Of a DNA stretch of 64,000 nucleotides, positions 37,169 to 45,066 are shown piece by piece (position 1 is the first letter of the stretch; each line of letters begins with the position of its first letter). The notes under the pieces are model-generated. The model was given only the letters and a program-made list of their open reading frames with translations. It was not told the origin of the DNA and did not search any database. Both the position numbers and the translations under genes were made by a program. The DNA comes from an uncultured Aquimarina sp. (GTDB lineage: Bacteria; Bacteroidota; Bacteroidia; Flavobacteriales; Flavobacteriaceae). The stretch is taken from positions 124,001 to 188,000 of the forward strand of contig CANLEM010000005.1 in NCBI GenBank assembly GCA_947489685.1, read 5' to 3'.

Positions 37169-37699
37169 ATGCAACCTACCGAATTAATCATAGCGCTACA
37201 GAACAAAAATCAAGCTGCTTTAAAACGCATCTATGATATGTACTCGGCTAATGTATATGGTATTGTATTTAATATTCTTAAGGACGAAACGCTATCCGAA
37301 GAAGTTGTACAGGATGTATTTGTTAAAATATGGAATAACTCTAGCTCTTATTCTGAAAAAAAAGGGCGGTTTTTTACCTGGATACTTAATATTGCACGTA
37401 ATGCTGCAATCGATAAAACGAGATCTAAAAATTTTAAGAACTCTTCGCAAAACCTTACTGTTGATTATTTCGTAGATATATTAGAAGACAAAACTAATTT
37501 TTCTAGTAAAATAGATAGTATAGGGATTAAAAAGTATATAGAAACTTTAGAACCATTGTGTAAAAAGGTAATTGATCTTTTGTTTTTTAAAGGTTTTACA
37601 CAAAAAGAAACCTCTGAAGAATTAGACATCCCTTTGGGAACGGTGAAAACAAGGAATAGAATTTGTATTGATAAACTAAAGCAAGTTTTAGAAATATAA
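37169..37699 (+). CDS. ECF-type RNA polymerase sigma factor
   Basis: A 176-residue sigma-70 family factor. Region 2 (YGIVFNILKDETLSEEVVQD and VKIWNNSSSY, then GRFFTWILNIARNAAID) and region 4 (LFFKGFTQKETSEELD and LGTVKTRNRICIDKL) are both intact. It lacks regions 1 and 3 as expected of an ECF factor. An RskA-type anti-sigma factor follows six bases after the stop, and the SOD lipoprotein gene lies upstream on the same strand. Such pairs are released by envelope stress, so SOD may belong to the regulon, which is inferred from position alone. Confidence 0.92.
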   Translation: MQPTELIIALQNKNQAALKRIYDMYSANVYGIVFNILKDETLSEEVVQDVFVKIWNNSSSYSEKKGRFFTWILNIARNAAIDKTRSKNFKNSSQNLTVDYFVDILEDKTNFSSKIDSIGIKKYIETLEPLCKKVIDLLFFKGFTQKETSEELDIPLGTVKTRNRICIDKLKQVLEI

Positions 37700-37705
37700 G
37701 TAAGA

Positions 37706-38500
37706 ATGGATATTAAAGCATACATAGCGTCCGGTATTTTAGAACTTTATGTTTATGGTTCTCTTTCTGAAAAAGAGAATGCTGAAGTATATCAAGTATT
37801 ACAAAAATATCCCGAAGCTATTGCAGAAGTAGAACGTATCGAACAATCTCTACAACAATTGTCGGGAGCATTAGCACCAGAACAGAGCGATCATCTTTTT
37901 TCTAAAATTGAAAGTAAAATATCCCTAGAGAATAGTACAGTAATTCCTATTGGTCAAAAACGTAATAATTGGACTACTTATATTGGTTGGGCGGCCTCTG
38001 TTGCATTGTTAATTGGCTTATTTAGCCAAGTAAATAAGAATAGAGTACTACGTGATAAAATAGTTAAAAATCAAATAGAACAACAATTACTTGAAGGAAA
38101 AATTAATGTTGCCGAAGAAGACTTATCGAATACAAAAGCGATATTAAGTGTTTTAAGAAATAAGGATATTCTTCAAGTCCCATTACAACCGCAACAAGTG
38201 GATCCAAATGCTTATGCGGCAGTGTACTGGGATAAAGAAAATGAAAAAGCATATATCGATGTGGCCGGGTTGCCAACACCTCCACCGGGGAAAGTATACC
38301 AAGTCTGGTCATTAAAACTAAACCCTCTTACCCCTACTAGTTTAGGTACTTTGGATACATTTACTGAAAACGATACTAAAATCTTTTCTCTGGCCAATCC
38401 AAACGATTCTGAAGCTTTTGGAATTACTCTTGAGCCGGAAGGAGGAAGTGCCTCCCCAACTTTAGAAATGCTTTATACTCTAGGTACGGTAACATCATAA
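37706..38500 (+). CDS. RskA-type anti-sigma factor
   Basis: A 264-residue membrane protein. The N-terminal cytoplasmic part (AYIASGILELYVYGSLSEKE) is a zinc-less anti-sigma domain, a single membrane helix sits near 90-107 (YIGWAASVALLIGLFSQV), a coiled-coil spacer follows (QIEQQLLEGKINVAEEDL), and the periplasmic C-terminus is the RskA domain (YAAVYWDKENEKAYIDVAG, VYQVWSLKLNP, FGITLEPEGGS). It would hold the adjacent ECF sigma at the membrane until a signal causes proteolysis. A strong terminator ends the unit. Confidence 0.9.
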   Translation: MDIKAYIASGILELYVYGSLSEKENAEVYQVLQKYPEAIAEVERIEQSLQQLSGALAPEQSDHLFSKIESKISLENSTVIPIGQKRNNWTTYIGWAASVALLIGLFSQVNKNRVLRDKIVKNQIEQQLLEGKINVAEEDLSNTKAILSVLRNKDILQVPLQPQQVDPNAYAAVYWDKENEKAYIDVAGLPTPPPGKVYQVWSLKLNPLTPTSLGTLDTFTENDTKIFSLANPNDSEAFGITLEPEGGSASPTLEMLYTLGTVTS

Positions 38501-38506
38501 AAAAAT

Positions 38507-38538
38507 AAAGGAGCTAAGAAATAAATCTTAGCTCCTTT
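38507..38538. terminator. Strong terminator after the anti-sigma gene
   Basis: A 13-bp perfect stem (AAAGGAGCTAAGA / TCTTAGCTCCTTT) around an AATAAA loop, with A-rich sequence before and T-rich sequence after. It lies between convergent genes and can serve both. Confidence 0.88.
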
Positions 38539-38562
38539 AATATTTTTAAAACTAATTATTAA

Positions 38563-39717
38563 TTAGTTTGTCTCTGTAATTTGTGCACCACTGTTCATAT
38601 AGATATTTGCTCCTGCAAGTCTATCTATTTCGAAACTAAAAGTAGTAGTAGGCGTATCGAATTGCTGAGAAAAGTTATTTGGTGTATTAAATCTACCTGT
38701 TCCATAACTAAAGCTTAATTCACACATTTCATAACCTGCTTCTACTTGATACTCTATTTTTAATTTTGTATCACTTGCTGCAGAAACATTAATGTGTCCT
38801 ACTTCTGTACTACCAGAAATATCACATCCATTAACATTGGTAATAAGCTCTATGTTTACACCAGCATCTCCGCGACTATTGATAAATGTATATGCCAAGA
38901 ATGTATTGAATACATCATTCTCGCAGAAACCACATTCTTCATGAAAACCATAAGCTTGTACGCACTCGGCTTTACATTTTTGTGTGCAATACTCAAAAGA
39001 TCTTACCCAATCCTGATAGTAGTAACATCCTGAATAACCAGAATAGCTATATTTTTGAGTACGGTTTTTATTGTATGCAAAAGCAGAATAGAAACAATTA
39101 CTCTTTTTATCGAAAATCTTAGAATAGGCAACAATTTCGAAACAATCTAAATTTATAGAAGATAAAGGAATAACATAAGTAGCTTTTTTAGATCCACCGT
39201 AGTAATAAGGAAATGCCTTATAATTGAATTTACGAAGGTTAGGAAAACCATTAGAGTAAAAAGGTATTTGTCCTTTTTCTCCAATATAAAGGTATACTTT
39301 TTTCATATACCTAGATTTATTAGCTCTAAAGGTTAGGTATAGGTTTTCGTCATCATTAGACACCTCTACTCTACCAACTCTTTTCTTACGAGAACCAACC
39401 AATAAAGGCATAACTTTAGTTTCTCCACAAGCACGAGCTTTTACATCATCCGAAGATAAGTCTGAAGGTTTTAATAAAGTGTAATCATAATTCCAGTATG
39501 TTTTCCCTTCAAATTCTTCCGGAGCATTTTCTTCTTCGGTTTCTCCACCTTCGGCCTTTGATAATCCCATCGAACCATCATTTTCAACAAAATCAGATTC
39601 TTCGATCACCTGTAATGGATCAACAGTAAGTTCATTTTCTTCATCTTTACTACAAGAAGCAAAAACTAATAATAGTGCAATAAATGAATAGCGTAATAAT
39701 AAGTAATGTTTTTTCAT
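38563..39717 (-). CDS. Surface lipoprotein with central Cys-rich segment, unknown function
   Basis: Not recognised. A 384-residue lipoprotein (lipobox LLLVFASCSKDEE, with acidic residues after the Cys as in Bacteroidota surface lipoproteins). An acidic Glu/Gly-rich linker (about 30-75) leads to a beta-rich region (DDENLYLTFRANKS, FYSNGFPNLRKFNY) and then a Cys cluster: CYYYQDW, EYCTQKCKAECVQAYG and HEECGFCEN. The C-terminus is another beta domain (LKIEYQVEAGYEM). The paired Cys suggest disulfides or a metal site. It is a single-gene unit on the minus strand, with a terminator shared with the anti-sigma unit. Confidence 0.7.
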   Translation of the reverse strand: MKKHYLLLRYSFIALLLVFASCSKDEENELTVDPLQVIEESDFVENDGSMGLSKAEGGETEEENAPEEFEGKTYWNYDYTLLKPSDLSSDDVKARACGETKVMPLLVGSRKKRVGRVEVSNDDENLYLTFRANKSRYMKKVYLYIGEKGQIPFYSNGFPNLRKFNYKAFPYYYGGSKKATYVIPLSSINLDCFEIVAYSKIFDKKSNCFYSAFAYNKNRTQKYSYSGYSGCYYYQDWVRSFEYCTQKCKAECVQAYGFHEECGFCENDVFNTFLAYTFINSRGDAGVNIELITNVNGCDISGSTEVGHINVSAASDTKLKIEYQVEAGYEMCELSFSYGTGRFNTPNNFSQQFDTPTTTFSFEIDRLAGANIYMNSGAQITETN

Positions 39718-39874
39718 ATTTATGAATGGTTATAGTTGATAATTTTCTCCCTAAGTCCCCAAAATTATAAAAAACAATGATCTAAAAATATTTATATGTT
39801 CAAAAAACGACGTAAGTTAAATATACTCGACTATCTTCATATTTAAGCTAAAATTGGTTGGTTTTTGTAAGACA

Positions 39875-39912
39875 AAAAAAGCCTGTCTGCGCCCCAGCAA
39901 ACAAGCTTTTTT
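39875..39912 (-). terminator. Strong terminator ending the DUF4331-TPR-barrel operon
   Basis: On the minus strand a 16-bp stem (with two G-U pairs) closes a UGGGGC loop and ends in a T-run. It lies 28 bases after the stop of the barrel gene; on the plus strand the same arms have two A-C mismatches, so it is directional. Confidence 0.85.
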
Positions 39913-39939
39913 AAACATCAAAAAAAACAAAAATCAATC

Positions 39940-40974
39940 TTAAAAATTATATGTGAGCGATGCTCCGAAAAAGAGCGCATCGTCTGGCACAAAATAATTT
40001 CCTTCTTTAGTTTCAAAACCATTGGTTAATCTCAAAGCTGTCGCGAACTCTGGTTCATACCAAGAATCATTTAATAAATTTTGTATTCCTATTTCAAAAG
40101 AAAAATTAGGTACTTCGTAGGTAATACCAATATCACCAACCAAACTACTTTTACGTATACTGTTTTGATATGCATACCTATATCCTACGTTACCCGAAAT
40201 ATTATTTGAAAAAATTACTTCTAAGTATCCTTCATTACTCAACTCTAAACTTTTGGACACACTGTTTTGGTTTTGAGCATACGCAAAGTTTGAATTTAGC
40301 ATCAGATTATCGCTAATCATATATTGTGTTTCGATATCCAACCCCAGTCTTTGGTTAAGATCTTCTGTATTAATAATTCCTTCGTCATCTACATAAACAA
40401 AACCTCTATCTATATTAAAGATCCATAAGGAAGTTAATAGTGAAAATCTAGAATTTGGTTTCCATGTCATGCCCATATCCAATCCATAAGCATTAGCTCT
40501 CTCTCCTTTATTATTAGCGTTTAATGATAAACGATCTTTAGTACTAAACCCAACTCCCAAATTCAGAAAAAATTGAAATTCGGAGTTCAAACTATAAGCA
40601 TTTTTTAACCTCAGAATTTCAACATTCTTAGATTGCAATTGTTCAATATCATCTCCTAGGTATTGAATTTGGTGTAAGAGAAAATGAGCGTTGAACTTCC
40701 AATTATTTTTCTCAAAAACCTTATAAAAAGATCCAGAAACGTTTGTATCCTGGTCCAACAAAATTGGTTTATTTTCACTCCCATTATCTACTACTACCAT
40801 TTCTGGGTAATACGAATAGGTGTAAATATTTCCTTCAATAGGACTTTTTTTCTGTTCAAACCATTGTTGCGAAATAGAAGTACTTACTTCATATTCTTTT
40901 TCAAGAAATTGTGCGTTGATCAACCCACTGCACAATAACAGTATACACACGGATAAGGATCTCATAGAAAACAT
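39940..40974 (-). CDS. TonB-receptor-like outer-membrane barrel lacking a plug domain
   Basis: A 344-residue outer-membrane protein. A signal peptide (VCILLLCSGLINAQ) is followed directly by barrel strands that look like the C-terminal half of a TonB-dependent receptor: ENNWKFNAHFLLHQI, NEFQFFLNLGVGFS-type strands, RFSLLTSLWIF, GNVGYRYAYQ, FSFEIGIQNLLNDSWY, and the terminal DALFFGASLTYNF. There is no TonB box and no plug domain. The open frame begins 48 bases upstream inside the TPR gene; I use the ATG just after that gene's stop. It is the last gene of the operon with the DUF4331 pair. It could be a degenerate receptor or a real small porin. Confidence 0.75.
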   Translation of the reverse strand: MFSMRSLSVCILLLCSGLINAQFLEKEYEVSTSISQQWFEQKKSPIEGNIYTYSYYPEMVVVDNGSENKPILLDQDTNVSGSFYKVFEKNNWKFNAHFLLHQIQYLGDDIEQLQSKNVEILRLKNAYSLNSEFQFFLNLGVGFSTKDRLSLNANNKGERANAYGLDMGMTWKPNSRFSLLTSLWIFNIDRGFVYVDDEGIINTEDLNQRLGLDIETQYMISDNLMLNSNFAYAQNQNSVSKSLELSNEGYLEVIFSNNISGNVGYRYAYQNSIRKSSLVGDIGITYEVPNFSFEIGIQNLLNDSWYEPEFATALRLTNGFETKEGNYFVPDDALFFGASLTYNF

Positions 40975-40984
40975 TTTTTTATGT

Positions 40985-42274
40985 TTATAGGTTTTGAATT
41001 TCTTGGTAAGTAATTGGCCCAAGTTCGTAAGCGCTTTCTAATAACTCTTCTTTTAAATTCGATACTTTTTGGCCTAATTTATTTGACTTAAATATCTGTG
41101 CTATGTGTAAATTTGCTGTGGGTTCAAAAGTTTGATCCACTACATAGGTATTAGCAATATGTAAAGCTTCTTTATACGCCCCTTTTAAGTTTAAAATATA
41201 TGCTTTAAGATCATATGACTGTGGTGTTGGCCTATTATCAATTTCTTTTTGTGCAAGCTGTAATGCTTTATCATATTCTTGGTATTCTTCAGCTAGTAAT
41301 AATGCATTATGTACATTATACATTTCACCATATCTTTGATCTTTTACAGCATTGAGATAGTCCTCAATATTCTTCTTTTTTTCTTTTTTGTTATTTTGAA
41401 ATTCTACTATTTCTGCTTTTAACAAAAAGTAATCTGGACTTCGATACGTTCTTAAAACCTTATTGATAATCTTTAAGGCTTCCTCAGAATTCTTGTCATA
41501 TGAATACGCAATCCATGCGATTCCCTTTTTTGCATATGCATTAGAAGGGTCTAATTCTAGCGCCTTCAAATAATGCTTATACGAATCCTGAATTCTTCCT
41601 GCATGCCCATAATAATCAGCAAGGTTGGTATACGACCATAGCATTAATCCAACCTTTTTACTTTGTTCTGCTATTATTTTCGCCTTTTCCATATTGCGTA
41701 TCGTAGCATCCAGATTACCTTTGTAATCATTCCATTTTGCCAATCGAATTAAAAAATTATAATCGTTCTGATCAGCAATTTCGGTAAGATATTCTTGTGC
41801 TTTTTGGTATTCTCCTAGTTCCATAGAGACATCAAACAACACCATTTTTGAGCTGGCATTAGGATTTAAGACATAAGCACCAAATGCAACATTTTTGGCT
41901 TCTTTAAATCGGTGTTGTGAAATATAATTTTGAGCTAGTGCCAAAAGGTATCCTTCCTTTTTGATCGCTGCTACATCGACAGATTTGGCAAGTAATTGTT
42001 CTGCCAGTTTTAAATTTGTAATATCTCCATTTATACGAAACAACGACGCATAAACTTGTGCTGCGTTAGCCATTGCCATAATCTGAAGACTATCTTCTTT
42101 TATTTTTTTATTCCAAAATTGTAATCTTAATTTAGAATTTTGCAGAGAGGTGCTCTCCTTACTATTCAGATATACATTATAGTCTTTTGGGTTGATGATA
42201 GTACTCTTTTTGGTATCGCATGAAGTAATGATCAATCCAATCATTAAAACATATATTAGGTTTTTGATTTTCAT
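40985..42274 (-). CDS. TPR-repeat lipoprotein
   Basis: A 429-residue lipoprotein (lipobox MIGLIITSCDTKK) composed of tetratricopeptide repeats along almost its whole length: NAAQVYASLFRINGD, ALAQNYISQHRFKEAKNVA, AGRIQDSYKHYLKALELDPS, NAYAKKGIAWIAYSYDKNSEEAL, ALQLAQKEIDN and NLKGAYKEALHIANT. TPR superhelices bind proteins, so it is probably a scaffold at the membrane. It lies ten bases before the barrel gene and 124 bases after the second DUF4331 gene on the same strand. A long hairpin separates it from the DUF4331 genes. Confidence 0.85.
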   Translation of the reverse strand: MKIKNLIYVLMIGLIITSCDTKKSTIINPKDYNVYLNSKESTSLQNSKLRLQFWNKKIKEDSLQIMAMANAAQVYASLFRINGDITNLKLAEQLLAKSVDVAAIKKEGYLLALAQNYISQHRFKEAKNVAFGAYVLNPNASSKMVLFDVSMELGEYQKAQEYLTEIADQNDYNFLIRLAKWNDYKGNLDATIRNMEKAKIIAEQSKKVGLMLWSYTNLADYYGHAGRIQDSYKHYLKALELDPSNAYAKKGIAWIAYSYDKNSEEALKIINKVLRTYRSPDYFLLKAEIVEFQNNKKEKKKNIEDYLNAVKDQRYGEMYNVHNALLLAEEYQEYDKALQLAQKEIDNRPTPQSYDLKAYILNLKGAYKEALHIANTYVVDQTFEPTANLHIAQIFKSNKLGQKVSNLKEELLESAYELGPITYQEIQNL

Positions 42275-42314
42275 CTGTTTGTTTTTTTGATTTTATTCTT
42301 AATTTTTTATAGAA

Positions 42315-42360
42315 CTTGTTGAAGTTTTTTGATGATAAAAATCACCTCAACTTCAACAAG
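42315..42360 (-). other. Long hairpin inside the DUF4331-TPR operon
   Basis: CTTGTTGAAGTT and AACTTCAACAAG are exact complements separated by 22 bases, within which TGAT/ATCA can pair further. No T-run follows on the minus strand, so it is more likely a stability or processing element that sets the ratio of the genes before and after it. Confidence 0.5.
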
Positions 42361-42398
42361 CTTAGATTAAATATTGGTTATCGGTAATATCAATACAT

Positions 42399-43007
42399 TT
42401 AGTTATGTGGTACTTCTAAATAAGGAAATATAGCAAGTGGAGTTTCTCCGGCACTACTTACTCCATCTGTTACTAGAATCGGTAAATCAGGGGTGCCATC
42501 ATTATCCAGGTCTTGGCCATTAAATCGATCACCGTTTTCACCACCAAATACTAGTATTAAAGAAATATCAATCACATCATCCGTTAACGTTCTACCGGTT
42601 AGCACATTGGTACCATCAAAATAAGTCGTAGGTGCATTAGGAGCGACTTGTAATACATCTGATGCCAATATGGTTGTTAATGTAGTTGCATCTAATCCTA
42701 AAATATTGGTTTCGTAGGTAGCTCCAAAAGCATCATGCAATGCCACCGCTTGGTTTAAAAATAGAGGTTGAAATACTGCTCCTTGCTCTGAAGGAATAGT
42801 AACATTAAAATTATTCTTAATCTCTGAAGTTCCACTTAGCACAGTATTAATACCTGGCCGTCCCATTTGGTCTTGTTGTGCAAAAGTTCCTGAAAAATCT
42901 ATAGAAAGTACTACTGGTCCTACTCCTTCGTCATCATTATTACAGCTTACAAGTCCTATTGCGAGAAATAAAGATGCTACTATATGTTTTATATTATTAA
43001 ATTTCAT
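42399..43007 (-). CDS. DUF4331-family lipoprotein (C-terminal-half type)
   Basis: A 202-residue lipoprotein (lipobox LFLAIGLVSCNND). The segments DQMGRPGINTVLSG and NVLTGRTLTDDVIDISL match the second half of longer DUF4331 proteins. The family is often found near regulators and TPR proteins, function unknown. It starts 26 bases after the stop of the adjacent DUF4331 gene, so this pair looks like a split two-gene version of a single-chain protein; both carry secretion signals and could meet at the membrane. There is no frame interruption at the junction. Confidence 0.75.
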   Translation of the reverse strand: MKFNNIKHIVASLFLAIGLVSCNNDDEGVGPVVLSIDFSGTFAQQDQMGRPGINTVLSGTSEIKNNFNVTIPSEQGAVFQPLFLNQAVALHDAFGATYETNILGLDATTLTTILASDVLQVAPNAPTTYFDGTNVLTGRTLTDDVIDISLILVFGGENGDRFNGQDLDNDGTPDLPILVTDGVSSAGETPLAIFPYLEVPHN

Positions 43008-43032
43008 AATGTCTCTTTTTGAAAGTTTTTAA

Positions 43033-43716
43033 TTATTGTTTTCCTTTTGCTTCTACCCAAGCATTAAATACTTCTACTCCCGTTCCTGCAGGATGGCTAA
43101 ATGTTCCTCCTAAGAAAGAATTAGGAACTTCTATCACTATTGAAAGTACATTTGTACCGTCAAAGTCATCATTACCCGGATTATTAAACCCGTTGGGAGC
43201 CATTCCTCCTATTACCGCATTAAACTGACTGAAATCAAAAAAGAATGGATCTTCTCTTAATCCAGCGAAATATGAAATCCCATTAGAAGATGAAGTAATC
43301 GCCTCTGATCCTGTACTAATTTCTACCTGACCTAAGTATTGTGCATCTTCATTAATAACACTATTTAACCCCGTTTGAGAAGGTTCATATGGCCCAAAAA
43401 AATACATGATACCATTTCGAGGTATAGCTTGAATAATTAGATCTTCTACCAGATCACCATCATTATCAATATTAACCTCGACTAATACATTTTCGTCAAA
43501 AGTTGCAGAATCTCCAGCCGGTGCCAAAGAACTCTGCACATTGGCCACAAAAACTGTATTGTCTTGATTTGCTCCCTCAAAAGCATAAAAATCTGTTATA
43601 TCCGCCGTAGTACCCATAACAGCAGGTGCATCTAAATGATCAGCTGCCATTAGCACGGCTCCTATAGAGAGGAGCCCTCCGATAATAAATAAATTTGTTT
43701 TTTTAATACTGTACAT
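43033..43716 (-). CDS. DUF4331-family exported protein (N-terminal-half type)
   Basis: A 227-residue protein with a hydrophobic signal (LFIIGGLLSIGAVLMAADH). The mature start DHLDAPAVMGTTADITDFYAF is the hallmark of DUF4331 (DH.DAP...DI.DFYAF), and IVIEVPNSFLG is the conserved middle. It is the first gene of the minus-strand operon that continues with the second DUF4331 half, the TPR lipoprotein and the barrel. DUF4331 proteins are secreted; their role is not established. Confidence 0.8.
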   Translation of the reverse strand: MYSIKKTNLFIIGGLLSIGAVLMAADHLDAPAVMGTTADITDFYAFEGANQDNTVFVANVQSSLAPAGDSATFDENVLVEVNIDNDGDLVEDLIIQAIPRNGIMYFFGPYEPSQTGLNSVINEDAQYLGQVEISTGSEAITSSSNGISYFAGLREDPFFFDFSQFNAVIGGMAPNGFNNPGNDDFDGTNVLSIVIEVPNSFLGGTFSHPAGTGVEVFNAWVEAKGKQ

Positions 43717-43851
43717 TTTTTTAATTTTAAAAGTTTACACCCATACATACGAGGCTAATCTTATGACGGTTTTCTTTGATTTGTTAAAAAAATGTTAAAC
43801 AATATCATCAACTTGATAACTTATACGTTACCTTATAGAAAAAAATAAAAC

Positions 43852-43859
43852 TAACTTTG
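43852..43859 (+). promoter_or_regulatory. -7 element of the LETM1-related gene
   Basis: TAACTTTG fits TAnnTTTG exactly, 17 bases before the start codon. No clear -33 element at the expected distance. Confidence 0.35.
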
Positions 43860-43876
43860 TACTAAACCTATAATCA

Positions 43877-45061
43877 ATGAACCCTTCAACTTCTGGTTGG
43901 ATAGAAAAGTTTCTTCGGGATTTGGATACTAACCCTAGTCTATTGCAATTATCTATGGATGACTTGTATTTCGACTTAAGGAGAATAGGATTTATTTATG
44001 GTACTTCTGTAGATACTATCATTTCGAGTGATTCGGATATCACGTATTCTGAGGAAGAAAAGACAAAAATCAATTTGCTTACAGGTTTGGTTATTACCTA
44101 TTATGATACCATAGAAAATGCCAATAAAACAGATTGTATTGACGCTTTGTTGCAGTATTATGGTTTTTTGGATACCAAAAAATCCTTTTTTTCTTTTTCG
44201 AATGTACTTGCTTCTAATAAAACAGAAAAGTTAGAAAAAATCATTCACACCCGAATCCAAACGAATGAGTCTATTTTTAAGAAAAACTTTAGTCATCTAC
44301 TAACTAATGCCTTATTATTTATAGATATACTAGCATTTGATTATTACCTCATACACGATAAGAATCCTTTTGAGTATGCTGCAAAATTGGAAGAAACATT
44401 AACAAACACTGTCTTTTTAGCTTTAAATTCTAAAGAAGAACAAGATGATTATGATCAACTTTTGGTAAAATTGTTTGCTTCATCTGTGAGATATACCAAT
44501 ATCTCAACAGAAGAAGAAGCCAGTTTTGATTATATCGAATTTGATAGTTATACTGATGAGATTGAAAAAAGATATATTTTGGATCTTACCAGTCTAGCAG
44601 TTTGGAACGATGAAAAATTAGATCAGGGAGAACAAATATTTATGTCGGCTCTTGGAGCAGAACTAGAGTTACAAAATGATATTGTTATAGAATCTATAGA
44701 TCTTGTTCAAAAGTTCATTAACGAGCATAAAGAAAATATTGCCTTTTTTAATTACTCACACCCTGCTTTACATTTTTACCAGCAAACTTCAAGAACGGTT
44801 AGCGTATTAGTACTAAGAAATAAGAAACGCTTGATCAAAGAAATTACCGAAAGTAAAGAGCTTATGATATTATTAGGTCAATCTGCGGTAAGAGACTTAT
44901 CTAAAGACGAAAAGCAACAGGTAAAACAACAATTATTAGATATTTGTAAAACAATACCATCACTTGCTATTTTTATTCTACCCGGAGGAAGCTTGCTTCT
45001 ACCACTACTGATAAAATTTATTCCGCAATTGCTACCCTCTGCCTTTAACGAAAATAAATAA
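43877..45061 (+). CDS. LETM1-related (biofilm-associated) protein
   Basis: A 394-residue protein, mostly helical, with the C-terminal signature DLSKDEKQQVKQQLLDICK followed by PSLAIFILPGGSLLLPLLIK and FIPQLLPSAF, which corresponds to the LETM1-like motif seen in Bacteroidota proteins annotated as LETM1-related biofilm-associated. LETM1 itself is a mitochondrial inner-membrane protein of ion homeostasis; for the bacterial group the role is inferred only. Here one short hydrophobic hairpin near the end is the only membrane candidate. It is a single-gene unit convergent with the ECF pair. Confidence 0.75.
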   Translation: MNPSTSGWIEKFLRDLDTNPSLLQLSMDDLYFDLRRIGFIYGTSVDTIISSDSDITYSEEEKTKINLLTGLVITYYDTIENANKTDCIDALLQYYGFLDTKKSFFSFSNVLASNKTEKLEKIIHTRIQTNESIFKKNFSHLLTNALLFIDILAFDYYLIHDKNPFEYAAKLEETLTNTVFLALNSKEEQDDYDQLLVKLFASSVRYTNISTEEEASFDYIEFDSYTDEIEKRYILDLTSLAVWNDEKLDQGEQIFMSALGAELELQNDIVIESIDLVQKFINEHKENIAFFNYSHPALHFYQQTSRTVSVLVLRNKKRLIKEITESKELMILLGQSAVRDLSKDEKQQVKQQLLDICKTIPSLAIFILPGGSLLLPLLIKFIPQLLPSAFNENK

Positions 45062-45066
45062 GTGTT

